Shown here piece after piece: positions 43,641 to 52,692 of a DNA stretch of 61,045 nt (its first letter is position 1; every line of letters begins with the position of its first letter). The notes under the pieces are model-generated. The model made no database searches. It saw nothing but the letters and a program-made list of their open reading frames with translations, and was not told the origin of the DNA. A program made the translations under genes and the position numbers. This DNA comes from Armatimonadota bacterium. Lineage in GTDB: Bacteria; Armatimonadota; Chthonomonadetes; Chthonomonadales; CAJBBX01. The stretch covers positions 1 through 61,045 of the forward strand of contig JAPLCQ010000151.1 in NCBI GenBank assembly GCA_026392115.1. The letters run 5' to 3'.

Positions 43641-45382
43641 TGCGGCAGCGCCTCCAGCGCGACCTTGAACTGCTGGTTGTAGAGCCCGGCGTAGATGCCG
43701 CCGGACGCCAGCAGGTCATGGTGGCTCCCCGCCTCGCGGACGACGCCGCGCTCCATGACGACGATGAGGTCCGCCTTGACGATGGTGGAGAGCCGGTGCG
43801 CGATGCAGAAGCTGGTTCGGCCCTCCATGAGCTTGTCCAGCGCGCCCTGGATGAGCGTCTCCGTCTCCGAATCCAGCGCCGACGTGGCTTCGTCCAGCAC
43901 GAGGATGCGCGGGTCGGAGAGGATGGCCCGGGCGATGGCGATGCGCTGCTTCTCGCCGCCGGAGAGCTTGATGCCCTCTTCGCCGATGCGCGTCTCGTAG
44001 CCCTTGGGCAGAGCCGCGATCACATGGTGGATGTTGGCGGCCTCGGCGGCGCCCTCGACCTCGGCGTCGGTGGCCTCCAAGCGACCGTACCGGATGTTCT
44101 CGCGGATGGTCGTGTTGAAGAGGATCGTCTCCTGGATGACGACACCCACCTGCCGCCGCAGCGACTCCACGGTAACGCCGCGGAGGTCCTTGCCGTCGAT
44201 GGTGATGGCTCCGCCGGTGACATCGTAGTGGCGCGAGAGCAGGTTGATCATCGTGGTCTTGCCGGAGCCGGACTGGCCGACGAAGGCGACCATCTGCCCG
44301 GCCTTCACGTCCAGGTTCACGCCCTTGATGACGGGTTGCCCCGGCTCGTACTCGAACCAGACATCCTCGTAGCGCACCGCTCCCTGAATCTTGGCCAGCG
44401 CCTCCGCGCCGGGAGCGTCCTTGATGTTCGGCTCCGTATCGAGCATTCCGAAGATGCGGTTCAGCGCGGCGTTGGTGCGGGCGATCTGGTCGTTGATCTG
44501 GATCAGGCGAAGGATGGGGCCGTACATGTAGCCCGTCATGAACGAGACGAAGGCGATGAGCGAGCCCGCGGTGAGGTGGCCGGCCATGACCTGCTTGCCG
44601 CCCACGAACATGATGATGGCCACGCCCATGCCGCTTCCGATGAACTCGGCGATGGTCCAGAGGCGCGTGCCCAGCATCCCCTGCCCCACGTTCAGGTCCA
44701 GCAGGTTGCGGTTCTGGCCCACGAACTGACGGACCTCGAAGCGCTCCTTGGCGTAGGACTTCACCACGAGGGCGCCGGCCAGCTTCTCCTGCAGGTCGCC
44801 CAACATGACGTCGCGCTCTTCGCGGATTTCATCCGCCGTGCGCTTGATTTTTCCGATATGGAAGAAGTAGTTCGCGAAATAGAGCGGGAAGACGCAGAGG
44901 CCCCATACCGCGAGGTACCAGTTCATGTTGAAGACGATGAAGAGGACGAAGATCAGCGTGACGACGTCGGAGATGAGCGTGACGAACCCGCCGCTGATGA
45001 GCTGGTCCAGCGTGGCCACATCGTTGGTGATCGTGGACATCAGCTTGCCGGTCTGGCTCTTCTCGAAGTAGCCGAGCGGGAGGGTCTGCAGGTGCGCGTA
45101 GAGCTTGCGCCGCATATCGTACTTGAACCGCTGGCCCAGGTACGTGACACACATGGTGAGCGCATAGCCCACGATGCCGCTGGCCGCCGCCACTCCAACG
45201 AGAAGGAAGAAGACCCCGGCGATGTTGAAGGGTTGCCGGGCCACCAGCTTGTCGACGAGGTAGCGGATGATGAGCGGGCCGGGGAGCCCGAGGCCTGCGC
45301 TCGTCAGCGTCAGGAGGCAGATGACAACGAGGACCTTCCAGTACCGCTGAACCTCGGCGAGCAGACGCGTCATGTTACGCAT
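43637..45382 (-). CDS. Heterodimeric ABC exporter half, consensus-site subunit
   Basis: The 581-residue partner has six membrane helices and a full ATPase site: Walker A GQSGSGKTT, signature LSGGEKQRI, Walker B ILVLDEATSALD with catalytic Glu, and AHRLSTI. The start at 45382 has GGGAG five to six bases upstream; the longer frame adds Arg-rich sequence. The two halves are translated in tandem and most likely form one asymmetric exporter. Upstream 45383-45624 shows no clear promoter. Confidence 0.87.
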   Translation of the reverse strand: MRNMTRLLAEVQRYWKVLVVICLLTLTSAGLGLPGPLIIRYLVDKLVARQPFNIAGVFFLLVGVAAASGIVGYALTMCVTYLGQRFKYDMRRKLYAHLQTLPLGYFEKSQTGKLMSTITNDVATLDQLISGGFVTLISDVVTLIFVLFIVFNMNWYLAVWGLCVFPLYFANYFFHIGKIKRTADEIREERDVMLGDLQEKLAGALVVKSYAKERFEVRQFVGQNRNLLDLNVGQGMLGTRLWTIAEFIGSGMGVAIIMFVGGKQVMAGHLTAGSLIAFVSFMTGYMYGPILRLIQINDQIARTNAALNRIFGMLDTEPNIKDAPGAEALAKIQGAVRYEDVWFEYEPGQPVIKGVNLDVKAGQMVAFVGQSGSGKTTMINLLSRHYDVTGGAITIDGKDLRGVTVESLRRQVGVVIQETILFNTTIRENIRYGRLEATDAEVEGAAEAANIHHVIAALPKGYETRIGEEGIKLSGGEKQRIAIARAILSDPRILVLDEATSALDSETETLIQGALDKLMEGRTSFCIAHRLSTIVKADLIVVMERGVVREAGSHHDLLASGGIYAGLYNQQFKVALEALPQ

Positions 45383-45624
45383 GGCGACTCCCGCAGACCG
45401 GCGCTTCGCACCGGAACGCGGCCGCTGCACCCCACCGATATCGTCGGGGTTGCAGGCGTTCGCTCACCGTCAGCGTGGCAAACCACGAGAGGCGCCGAGA
45501 CACCGTTTCATGCTCCCATGCGCGGCGGCCGGCCATGAGGTGCCGGACCTGGCGCTGTGCCTGAATCACTCTGTCCTTCAGCCGCGCAAGTTTACCTTAC
45601 CGGCGCGCGCGAAGGGCGCGGATT

Positions 45625-46617
45625 CTAGCGCGGAACCGGCACGGTGGCGAGGATCGCCTTCAGCACGCGGTCGGGTGTCTCTCCCTCGATCTCACTGTCG
45701 GGCTTCAGCAGGATGCGGTGCCGGAAGACCGGGAGGGCCAGGTCCTTCACGTCGTCCGGCGTCACGAAGGGCCTTCCGCGGACGCCGGCAAGGGCCTTGG
45801 CGGTCAAGAGCAGCGTCACGGCGGCTCGCGGCGAGGGGCCGAGCACCACGTGGCGATGCTCCCGGGCCGCGCGCGTCACGGCGACGATGTAGGCCCGCAC
45901 GGGTTCCGTCACGGAGATGGCGGCCACGTCGGCCTGCAGGCTCGCCAGCGCTTCGGCGTCGGCCACGGGCCGCAGGTCGGCGGCGTCCAGATCCACCGCG
46001 CGAAAGCCTGCCTCGTAGCGCGCCAGGATCGCCTCTTCCTCGGCCAGGCCGGGGTAGCCCACGTCGATGCGCAGGGAGAAGCGGTCCAACTGCGCCTCGG
46101 GCAACGGGTAGGTGCCCTCGAACTCGACCGGGTTCTGCGTGGCGCAGACCATGAAGGGGCGCGGGAGGGCGAAGGGGACGCCGTCGATGGTCGCCTGCCG
46201 CTCCTCCATGGCCTCCAGAAGGGCGGACTGGGTCTTGGGCGGCGTCCGGTTGATCTCGTCGGCCAGCACCAGCGCGGCGAAGATGGGCCCCTGGCGTACG
46301 GTGAAGGTGCCGTCCTTGGGGCTGAAGACGTTGGTGCCCAGGACGTCGCTGGGCATGAGGTCCGGCGTGAACTGGATGCGGCTGAAGCTCACGCGGCAGA
46401 GGCGGGCCAGCACCCGGACGGTGAGCGTCTTGGCGGTGCCGGGGACGCCCTCGAGCAGTACATGCCCGCCGGCGAGGAGCGCCACGGTGAGCTGCTCCAG
46501 CATGGCCGGCTGCCCGACGATGACCTTGCCGGCCTCGACGGCCAGCGCCTCGGCGAATGCGGCGATCCGGTCGGCCGGGCCTGGAGCTTCGGTGAGCGGT
46601 GGGTTTGGGTCAGTCAT
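45625..46617 (-). CDS. MoxR-family AAA+ ATPase
   Basis: The 330-residue ATPase has Walker A GVPGTAKT (about 57), Walker B LVLADEINR (about 115), sensor-1 FMVCATQNP and ends in a helical lid (TPDDVKDLALPVFRHRI). MoxR ATPases act as chaperones that mature metal-dependent or cell-envelope enzymes, usually with VWA or DUF58 partners. Here the neighbour is a DUF4350 gene overlapping by eight bases; no DUF58 or VWA gene follows in the window. It is the last gene of the argF-argG-argH-DUF4350 run. Confidence 0.88.
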   Translation of the reverse strand: MTDPNPPLTEAPGPADRIAAFAEALAVEAGKVIVGQPAMLEQLTVALLAGGHVLLEGVPGTAKTLTVRVLARLCRVSFSRIQFTPDLMPSDVLGTNVFSPKDGTFTVRQGPIFAALVLADEINRTPPKTQSALLEAMEERQATIDGVPFALPRPFMVCATQNPVEFEGTYPLPEAQLDRFSLRIDVGYPGLAEEEAILARYEAGFRAVDLDAADLRPVADAEALASLQADVAAISVTEPVRAYIVAVTRAAREHRHVVLGPSPRAAVTLLLTAKALAGVRGRPFVTPDDVKDLALPVFRHRILLKPDSEIEGETPDRVLKAILATVPVPR

Positions 46618-47755
46618 CGAGACGCAGCCTCCTTGCCCAGGCGTCGAGGCCCCGGGCGATCTCCATCAAGTCGCTCTCTCCGGCGTCTCCGCCGGCTGAG
46701 ATGTCATCGCAGCGGCACAGCAGCTTCTCAAGCTCCGGTCGGTCGACGGCATCCGGCGTCAACACAGCCAACTCCGCGGCGGGCGCGTCGGCCGATACGC
46801 CGAAGCGGCGGGCCATGCGCCGCCGGAACGAGGCGCCCAGCAGTTCAACGGCCACCGGCGCGGCCTGCGCACGGCCGTAGAGGCCCGCCATGGAGGTGAC
46901 GTAGTCCAGCGTGCTGGTTCGCTTGCCGGGTTCGAGCCGCAGCGGGGCGCCCAGGCGGCGATTGCCGTTCCAGATCAGCGCCGCCACCAGACCCAACAGC
47001 GCCCAGGCGAAGGCGTGCGGCCCTGGGCCGAGGGCGGTCCAGAGGGCGGCGCCGGGCGGGCGCGTCTCGCCGAAGCCGTGGTGCACCTCGTCGAACAGGA
47101 CCCGGCCGCCCGGCGCCAGGCCGTCGCGCGCGAGCCGAACGAAGGCCACCGGGGCGTCGGACGGGTTCCGAAGGTCCCGGTTCCGCAGGCCCAACGCCTG
47201 CGACAGGACGGTCACGGTCCCCTTGCCCAACCTGCGCCGCGCTGCCACTGCGGCATTCCCTCCGCCGGCCAGCACGCGCCACGGCGGCCGGGCGCAGATG
47301 CCTCGGCCCGGCGCAGGCGGTGCGAACCGGAGGCCGCCCAGAGGTCCGGCGTCGGGCGCGATCGGCTCGGCGGGTTTGCGGTCCGAGGTCGGCGTCAGGC
47401 CCTCCAGCAGCGCCGGCCAGGCCGAGCCGTCCCAGAGCACGAGGGCCGCGCCGCCGCCTTCGATCCACGCCGTGAGGGCGCGTTCCTCGGGCGACTCGGG
47501 CTTCTCCGCCAGCGGCATGGCGATGACGAGGAGCGTTCGGTCGCCCAGCGCCTCGTAGCCCGAGTGGAGCCTCGCCGCCGGCACGCGCTGCCGCTGCAGC
47601 AGCTCGAGGCAGGCGCGGAGGCCGCCGGGGCCGGTGCTGAACGTGGTGGGGCGGTCCATCTGCCGCTGGGCGATGGAGTCCCGGGTGAAGAGGGCTGAGC
47701 CGATCACCAGGGCTGCCAGCAGCGCCCCCAGGATGATCGGCTCGGTCTTACGCAT
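46610..47755 (-). CDS. DUF4350-domain membrane protein
   Basis: The 381-residue protein has an N-terminal membrane helix (about 7-24), the DUF4350 body with FSTGPGGLRACLELLQRQ, TLLVIAMPLAEKPE and FDEVHHGFGE, and a second membrane helix (about 248-270). DUF4350 proteins commonly sit next to MoxR ATPases and are thought to belong to the same membrane complex, but no function is known. Its stop overlaps the moxR start by eight bases. It lies 18 bases after argH, so it may share its transcript. Confidence 0.8.
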   Translation of the reverse strand: MRKTEPIILGALLAALVIGSALFTRDSIAQRQMDRPTTFSTGPGGLRACLELLQRQRVPAARLHSGYEALGDRTLLVIAMPLAEKPESPEERALTAWIEGGGAALVLWDGSAWPALLEGLTPTSDRKPAEPIAPDAGPLGGLRFAPPAPGRGICARPPWRVLAGGGNAAVAARRRLGKGTVTVLSQALGLRNRDLRNPSDAPVAFVRLARDGLAPGGRVLFDEVHHGFGETRPPGAALWTALGPGPHAFAWALLGLVAALIWNGNRRLGAPLRLEPGKRTSTLDYVTSMAGLYGRAQAAPVAVELLGASFRRRMARRFGVSADAPAAELAVLTPDAVDRPELEKLLCRCDDISAGGDAGESDLMEIARGLDAWARRLRLDD

Positions 47756-47773
47756 GCGGGCCGGTGACGGCTC

Positions 47774-49177
47774 TCAGGCGGGCGCGCCGGAGAGAAGCTC
47801 CAGGGCGCGGTCCAGTTGGATGCGCACGGCGTCGTGCCCCGTGCCGCCCTCAGAGGTGCGTGACCGCGCGCTGCTCTCGGGGTCGAGGCCCGCGAAGCCT
47901 GCGCGGAAGAGGTCCGAGAAAGGCTCCAGGTCGGCCTGCTTCAGGTCCTCCAGGCCGATCCCGCGCTCCTCGCAGTGGCGGACCATGCGTCCGACCACGC
48001 CGTGCGCCTCGCGAAAGGGCATCCCCTGCCGCACCAGCCAATCGGCCACATCGGTGGCCGTGCTGAAGTCGCGGGTGAGCGAGGCGGCCATGCGGTCCCG
48101 GCAGAACTCGGCCGTGGCCAGCATGCGGATGAAGGCCGGCAACACGGCATGCAGCGTGTCCACCGTGTCGAACAGGGGCTCCTTGTCCTCCTGCATATCC
48201 TTGTTGTAAGCGAGCGGCTGGCCCTTGATGACCATGAGCAGGCCGGTGACGTGCCCGCAGACGCGCCCGGTCTTGCCGCGCACCAGTTCGGCGACGTCGG
48301 GGTTCTTCTTCTGCGGCATGATGCTGCTGCCGGTCGTCACGGCGTCGGAGAGGCGCACGTAGCCGAACTCGGGCGTGCTCCAGAGGATGAGCTCCTCGGC
48401 GAAGCGCGAAAGGTGCGTCATCAGGAGCGCCGCACAACCCACGAACTCCACCACGAAGTCGCGGTCGGAGACGGCGTCCATGCTGTTCTCGCAGACGCCG
48501 TCGAAGCCCAGCAACTCCGCCACGCGGCGGCGGTTGATCGGGAACCCGGTGCCGGCCAGGGCCCCGGCGCCCAGCGGCAGGCGGTTGGCGCGGCGGGCGC
48601 ACTCGGAGAGCCGCTCGGCGTCGCGCTGGAGCATCCAGAAGTAGGCCAGCAGGTGGTGGCTCAGCAGCACGGGCTGGGCGTGCTGCAGGTGCGTGCAGCC
48701 GGGGAGGACCACGCCGAACTCGCGCTCGGCGGCCTCGACGAAGGCGCGCTGAAGCTCACGGATGCCGCCCAGCAGGTCGGCCGCCGCCTCGCGGAGGTAG
48801 AGCCGCACGTCGGTGGCAACCTGGTCGTTGCGGCTGCGGGCGGTGTGGAGCCGACCGGCCACGGACCCCACGCGCTGACGGAGGAGGTCCTCCACGGCGG
48901 TATGGACATCCTCGGCGGCTGGGTCCAGGCGCGCGGCCCCCGCGGCGAGGTCCTGCTCCAGCGCCCGCAGGCCAGCGACAATGGCATCGGCGTCGGACTG
49001 CTCGATGATGCGCGTCTCGCCCAGCATGGTGGCGTGGGCGATGCTGCCCCGGATGTCCCAGGGCCAGAGGCGGCCGTCGAAGGCGATGGACCGGTTCAGC
49101 CGGTCCACCGCCTCATCGGTCCGCTCGCTGAAGCGCCCGCCCCAGAGGCGCGCGCCCGAAGCCGCGGGATCAGCCAC
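47774..49177 (-). CDS. argH: Argininosuccinate lyase
   Basis: ArgH splits argininosuccinate into arginine and fumarate in the last step of arginine synthesis. The 467-residue enzyme has ARSRNDQVATD (about 113-123), a family landmark, and the flexible catalytic loop GSSIMPQKKNPD (about 281), whose Ser is the catalytic base. Length is normal. The start is GTG at 49177, overlapping the argG stop by eight bases. It is the third gene of the arg run on the minus strand. Confidence 0.95.
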   Translation of the reverse strand: MADPAASGARLWGGRFSERTDEAVDRLNRSIAFDGRLWPWDIRGSIAHATMLGETRIIEQSDADAIVAGLRALEQDLAAGAARLDPAAEDVHTAVEDLLRQRVGSVAGRLHTARSRNDQVATDVRLYLREAAADLLGGIRELQRAFVEAAEREFGVVLPGCTHLQHAQPVLLSHHLLAYFWMLQRDAERLSECARRANRLPLGAGALAGTGFPINRRRVAELLGFDGVCENSMDAVSDRDFVVEFVGCAALLMTHLSRFAEELILWSTPEFGYVRLSDAVTTGSSIMPQKKNPDVAELVRGKTGRVCGHVTGLLMVIKGQPLAYNKDMQEDKEPLFDTVDTLHAVLPAFIRMLATAEFCRDRMAASLTRDFSTATDVADWLVRQGMPFREAHGVVGRMVRHCEERGIGLEDLKQADLEPFSDLFRAGFAGLDPESSARSRTSEGGTGHDAVRIQLDRALELLSGAPA

Positions 49178-50387
49178 GGCCGCAGATCTGCCAGTACATC
49201 CGCGACTGCAAGCCGTGCGTCTTCACCATGCCCTCGCTGTCGGCCTGGTCGAAGGTCTTGCTGTCGAACGATGCCAGATCCTCGTTGTAGAGGGCCCACT
49301 TGCTGGCTCGGCCGATGACGACCGAGGAGCCCTTGGCCATGCGGAGCGTGACCGTACCGGTGACGCGGGGCTGGATCTGGTTGGTGAATGCCTCGAGGTC
49401 CTCCTTCAGCGGGTCGAACCAGAGGCCCTTGTAGGCCAGTTCGCCCCACTCGCGGTCGACGTGCGCCTTGAACTTGAGCTCGGACTGCGTGCAGACCAGC
49501 GCCTCCAGCGCCTTGTGGGCCTGAAGAAGCGCCACGGCGGCGGGGCACTCGTAGTTCTCGCGCACCTTGAGGCCCAGCATGCGGTCTTCCATCACGTCGA
49601 CGCGGCCCACGCCGTTGCGGCCGGAGATGACGTTCATGCGGAGGACGATCTCCAGCGGTGAGAGGCTCTCGCCGTTGATGGAGACGGGCACGCCGTTCTC
49701 AAAGCCGATGACGACGATCTCGGGGGTGTCCGGCGTGTCGGCAAGGCCCCTGGTCCACTGGAAGATTTCCTCCGGCGGGCAGTAGTTGGGCTCCTCCAGG
49801 TGTCCGCCCTCGATGGAGCGGCCCCAGAGGTTCTCGTCGATGCTCCAGATCTTGTCCTTGGACTGGCCGATGGAGACGCCGTGCGCCGCGGCGTAGTCGA
49901 TCTCCTCGGTGCGGGTCCAGGGCTCGCGGCCGCCGCCGGGGAGCAGCTTGCCCTGGCGCATGGGCGCGATGATGGGAATCTCGGGCGTCAGGGTGCGCAT
50001 GACGTACTCGAGGCGGAACTGGTCGTTGCCCTTGCCGGTACATCCGTGGGCGTAGGCATCGGCGCCGACGGCGCGCGCGGCGTCCACGGCCTTAAGAGCG
50101 ATGAGCGGCCGGGCGATGCTGGTGGAGATCGGGTAGCCCTGGTAGTCGCCGTTGGCCTTCACCGAGGGCCAGCAGTAGTGCTCCACGAACTCGGCGCGGG
50201 CGTCCACGGTGGTGTGCTCGGTGCCCAGCGTGCGGGCGCGCTCCTCGGCCTGCTGGATATCGGCCGCGGGCTGGCCCACGTCCACGGTAACGGTGACGAT
50301 GCGCGTGAAGCCATACTCCTCGCGCATCAGCGGGATGCAGACGGAGGTGTCCAGACCGCCCGAGTAGATCAGTACGACGGTGCTCAT
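49170..50387 (-). CDS. argG: Argininosuccinate synthase
   Basis: ArgG condenses citrulline and aspartate using ATP. The 405-residue enzyme has the P-loop-like YSGGLDTSV (about 8-16), HGCTGKGNDQ (about 115-124) for substrate binding and the usual ISGRNGVGRVDVMEDR segment. AGGAG lies six to seven bases before the ATG at 50387; a longer in-frame extension upstream is the argF antisense shadow and is not native. It sits between argF, 74 bases away, and argH, which overlaps its end. The expected arginine synthesis block is therefore present except for the acetylated-precursor genes. Confidence 0.95.
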   Translation of the reverse strand: MSTVVLIYSGGLDTSVCIPLMREEYGFTRIVTVTVDVGQPAADIQQAEERARTLGTEHTTVDARAEFVEHYCWPSVKANGDYQGYPISTSIARPLIALKAVDAARAVGADAYAHGCTGKGNDQFRLEYVMRTLTPEIPIIAPMRQGKLLPGGGREPWTRTEEIDYAAAHGVSIGQSKDKIWSIDENLWGRSIEGGHLEEPNYCPPEEIFQWTRGLADTPDTPEIVVIGFENGVPVSINGESLSPLEIVLRMNVISGRNGVGRVDVMEDRMLGLKVRENYECPAAVALLQAHKALEALVCTQSELKFKAHVDREWGELAYKGLWFDPLKEDLEAFTNQIQPRVTGTVTLRMAKGSSVVIGRASKWALYNEDLASFDSKTFDQADSEGMVKTHGLQSRMYWQICGRG

Positions 50388-50461
50388 TGCGTTCTCCTGA
50401 GCGGCCCCCGCCAACCGGCGCGGCAGACCGCGGGTCAAATCAAACCGAAGGGCGCCGGCGC

Positions 50462-51436
50462 CTATGCGCCGACGAGGAGGCTCAGCACGGCCTTCTGGGC
50501 GTGCAGGCGGTTCTCGGCCTGGTCCAGCGCCACGGAAGCAGGGCCGTCCAGCACCTCCGAAGTCACCTCGTCGCCGCGGTGCGCGGGCATGCAGTGCATG
50601 AAGAGCGCCTGCGGCCCTGCGGCATCCATGAGGCGCTGGTTCACCTGGTAGCGGCTGAAGACGCCGCGCCGCACCTCGGCCTCGGCCTCCTGGCCCATGC
50701 TGGTCCAGACATCGGTGTAGATGGCGTCGGCGCCCTGCACGGCCTCCAGCGGGTCGGAGGTCACCGTCACGGCGTCCGGCCTGCCCGCAAGGGCCTGGGC
50801 GGCGGCCACGATGAACTCGTGCGGCTCGTAGCCCGCGGGGCAAGCCGCGCGGACGCGGGCGCCCAGCAGCACGGAGACGAGCATGAGCGAGTGGAGCACG
50901 TTGTTCCCGTCGCCAACCCACGCCACGGTAAGGCCCTCCATGGAGCCCTTGTGCTGGATCAGCGTCAGGGCGTCGGCCAGCGCCTGGCACGGGTGCTCCT
51001 GGTCGCTCAGGGCATTGACGATGGGGACGCCGCAAGCGTCGCGCATGGCCACGAGCATCTCATGCCTATAGACGCGCGCCACGATGCCGTCGACCCACCG
51101 GGCCAGGTTGCGGGCCACGTCGCCGGGCTCCTCGCGGGTGCCCAGTCCCACCTCGGCGGGCCCCAGGGCCACGGCCATTCCGCCCAGCTCGCGGGTCGCC
51201 AGGTCGAAGGTCACGCGGGTCCGCAGCGAGGCCTTCTCGAAGATCATCGCCACGGCCCTACGCCCCTGCCAGTCCACCACGGTCTCCACGGAACGCCTGT
51301 TGCGGGCGTAGCAGTCGGCCAGCTCCAGCGCGGCCGTAACCTGCCGGCGGCTCCAATCCCGGATGGAGAGGAGACCCGTGCCCTTCAACCCCAGCACGTC
51401 CTGCGCTACCAGGTCCCTGGCATCGGCGATGTTCAT
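50462..51436 (-). CDS. argF: Ornithine carbamoyltransferase
   Basis: ArgF joins carbamoyl phosphate and ornithine to form citrulline. The 324-residue enzyme has [13 protein letters not shown] (the carbamoyl phosphate loop, SxRTR, with Leu in the usual Thr place), HPCQALAD, and [13 protein letters not shown] in which the HCMP motif indicates ornithine rather than acetylornithine as substrate. ATG at 51436 has AGGAG eight bases upstream; an in-frame GTG further up overlaps that site. It is the first gene of the arg run and is divergent from hisC across a 146-base promoter gap. Confidence 0.92.
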   Translation of the reverse strand: MNIADARDLVAQDVLGLKGTGLLSIRDWSRRQVTAALELADCYARNRRSVETVVDWQGRRAVAMIFEKASLRTRVTFDLATRELGGMAVALGPAEVGLGTREEPGDVARNLARWVDGIVARVYRHEMLVAMRDACGVPIVNALSDQEHPCQALADALTLIQHKGSMEGLTVAWVGDGNNVLHSLMLVSVLLGARVRAACPAGYEPHEFIVAAAQALAGRPDAVTVTSDPLEAVQGADAIYTDVWTSMGQEAEAEVRRGVFSRYQVNQRLMDAAGPQALFMHCMPAHRGDEVTSEVLDGPASVALDQAENRLHAQKAVLSLLVGA

Positions 51437-51485
51437 GCGTGTCGCTCCTGTCACTTACGGCCTCAGGCCGGTTTTCGACCCTATA

Positions 51486-51498
51486 TTGTGCTACACAA
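51486..51498. promoter_or_regulatory. Palindrome in the argF/hisC divergent gap
   Basis: TTGTG-CTA-CACAA is a perfect interrupted palindrome 50 bases before the argF start and 85 bases before hisC. Its size and place suit a repressor or activator dimer, but it does not match an ARG box. A CGGCCTCAGGCCG palindrome lies nearby at 51458-51470. Confidence 0.3.
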
Positions 51499-51582
51499 CA
51501 GGGCCAGGAGCGGCGGGCGGCTCCCGGTCCGCCGCGGAGCGCCAAGGTACACTAGTTGCCCTAGCCATCCGAGGAGACCCCA

Positions 51583-52692
51583 ATGAGTAAGGATAACGGG
51601 CAACGGATCGAGGTCGCGGCGCACATCCGCAGCCTGGTCCCCTACCAGCCCGGCAAGCCCATCGAGGAAGTGAAGCGCGAACTGGGCATCTCGTCCGTCA
51701 CCAAGCTGGCGTCGAACGAGAACCCGCTCGGCCCCTCTCCGGCCGCCGTCCAGGCGATCCGGCAGGCCGCCGCCGGGGTCCACCTCTACCCCGAGGGCTC
51801 GTGCCACGACCTGCGGAAGGCCGTCGCCGCGCATCTGGGCGTCGACGGGGAGCAACTCTCTTTCGGCAACGGCTCCGACGAGGTGATCCACGTGGCCGGG
51901 CTGGCGTTCCTGACGCCGAGCGACCAGGTCCTTACCGGCGCGCCGACGTTCGTGCTCTACCGCACATGCGCGATCCTGAACCGGTGCGAGCTGGTGGAGG
52001 TCCCGTTGCGCGACTGGACGTTCGACCTGGAGGCCATGGCCGACCGGATCACCGAGCGGACGCGCCTCGTCTTCATCGCCAATCCCAACAACCCCACCGG
52101 GACCATCGTGCGGCGCCGCGAGTTGGAGCGCTTCATGGACCGGCTGCCCGAGCGCGCCATCCTCGTGCTGGACGAAGCCTACGCCGAGTACGTCGACGAC
52201 CCCGAGTACCCCACGTCGCTGGACTACATCCGCGAGGGGCGGAACGTGCTGGGGCTGCGGACCTTCTCCAAGATCCACGGACTGGCAGGCGTCCGCCTGG
52301 GCTACGGCATCGCGCGGGCCGACATCGCCGCCGAGTTGGAGCGGGTGCGGGAGCCCTTCAACGTCAGCGTCCTGGCGCAGGCCGCCGGCATCGCCGCTCT
52401 GGGGAGCGACGAGCACGTGCGCCGTTCGTTGGCCACCAACGAGGCGGGCAAAGCCGAACTGGCGAAGGCGTTCGGGGAGATGGGCATGACGGTCACCGAG
52501 ACCCATGCGAACTTCGTCTGGGTGGACATCGGCGCCCCCTGCCGCCCGGTCTTCCAGGAGATGCTGAAGCGCGGCGTGATCCTCCGCACCGGCGACATCT
52601 TCGGCGCCGACACGCACATGCGGATCACGGTGGGGACCGCCGAACAGAACGAGCGTTGCGTGACGGCGCTCCGGGAGGTGCTGGGCAAGTGA
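51583..52692 (+). CDS. hisC: Histidinol-phosphate aminotransferase
   Basis: The 369-residue fold type I PLP enzyme has KLASNENPLGPSP (about 41-53), the substrate and cofactor segment IANPNNPTG (about 166-174), DEAYAEY and the catalytic Lys in TFSKIHGLAGVRLGY (about 227-241). HisC transfers an amino group to imidazole acetol phosphate in histidine synthesis, and homologues also act on prephenate or phenylpyruvate. The downstream overlap with a DAHP synthase gene suggests that this copy may serve aromatic amino acids. AGGAG precedes the ATG by six bases. Confidence 0.9.
   Translation: MSKDNGQRIEVAAHIRSLVPYQPGKPIEEVKRELGISSVTKLASNENPLGPSPAAVQAIRQAAAGVHLYPEGSCHDLRKAVAAHLGVDGEQLSFGNGSDEVIHVAGLAFLTPSDQVLTGAPTFVLYRTCAILNRCELVEVPLRDWTFDLEAMADRITERTRLVFIANPNNPTGTIVRRRELERFMDRLPERAILVLDEAYAEYVDDPEYPTSLDYIREGRNVLGLRTFSKIHGLAGVRLGYGIARADIAAELERVREPFNVSVLAQAAGIAALGSDEHVRRSLATNEAGKAELAKAFGEMGMTVTETHANFVWVDIGAPCRPVFQEMLKRGVILRTGDIFGADTHMRITVGTAEQNERCVTALREVLGK

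Noticed and set aside
50462-51436. Acetylornithine carbamoyltransferase instead of ArgF because of SLRTR in place of STRTR
   Set aside because: HCMPAHRG fits ornithine carbamoyltransferase, and the position next to argG and argH supports ArgF; SLRTR also appears in ordinary OTCases as far as I recall.
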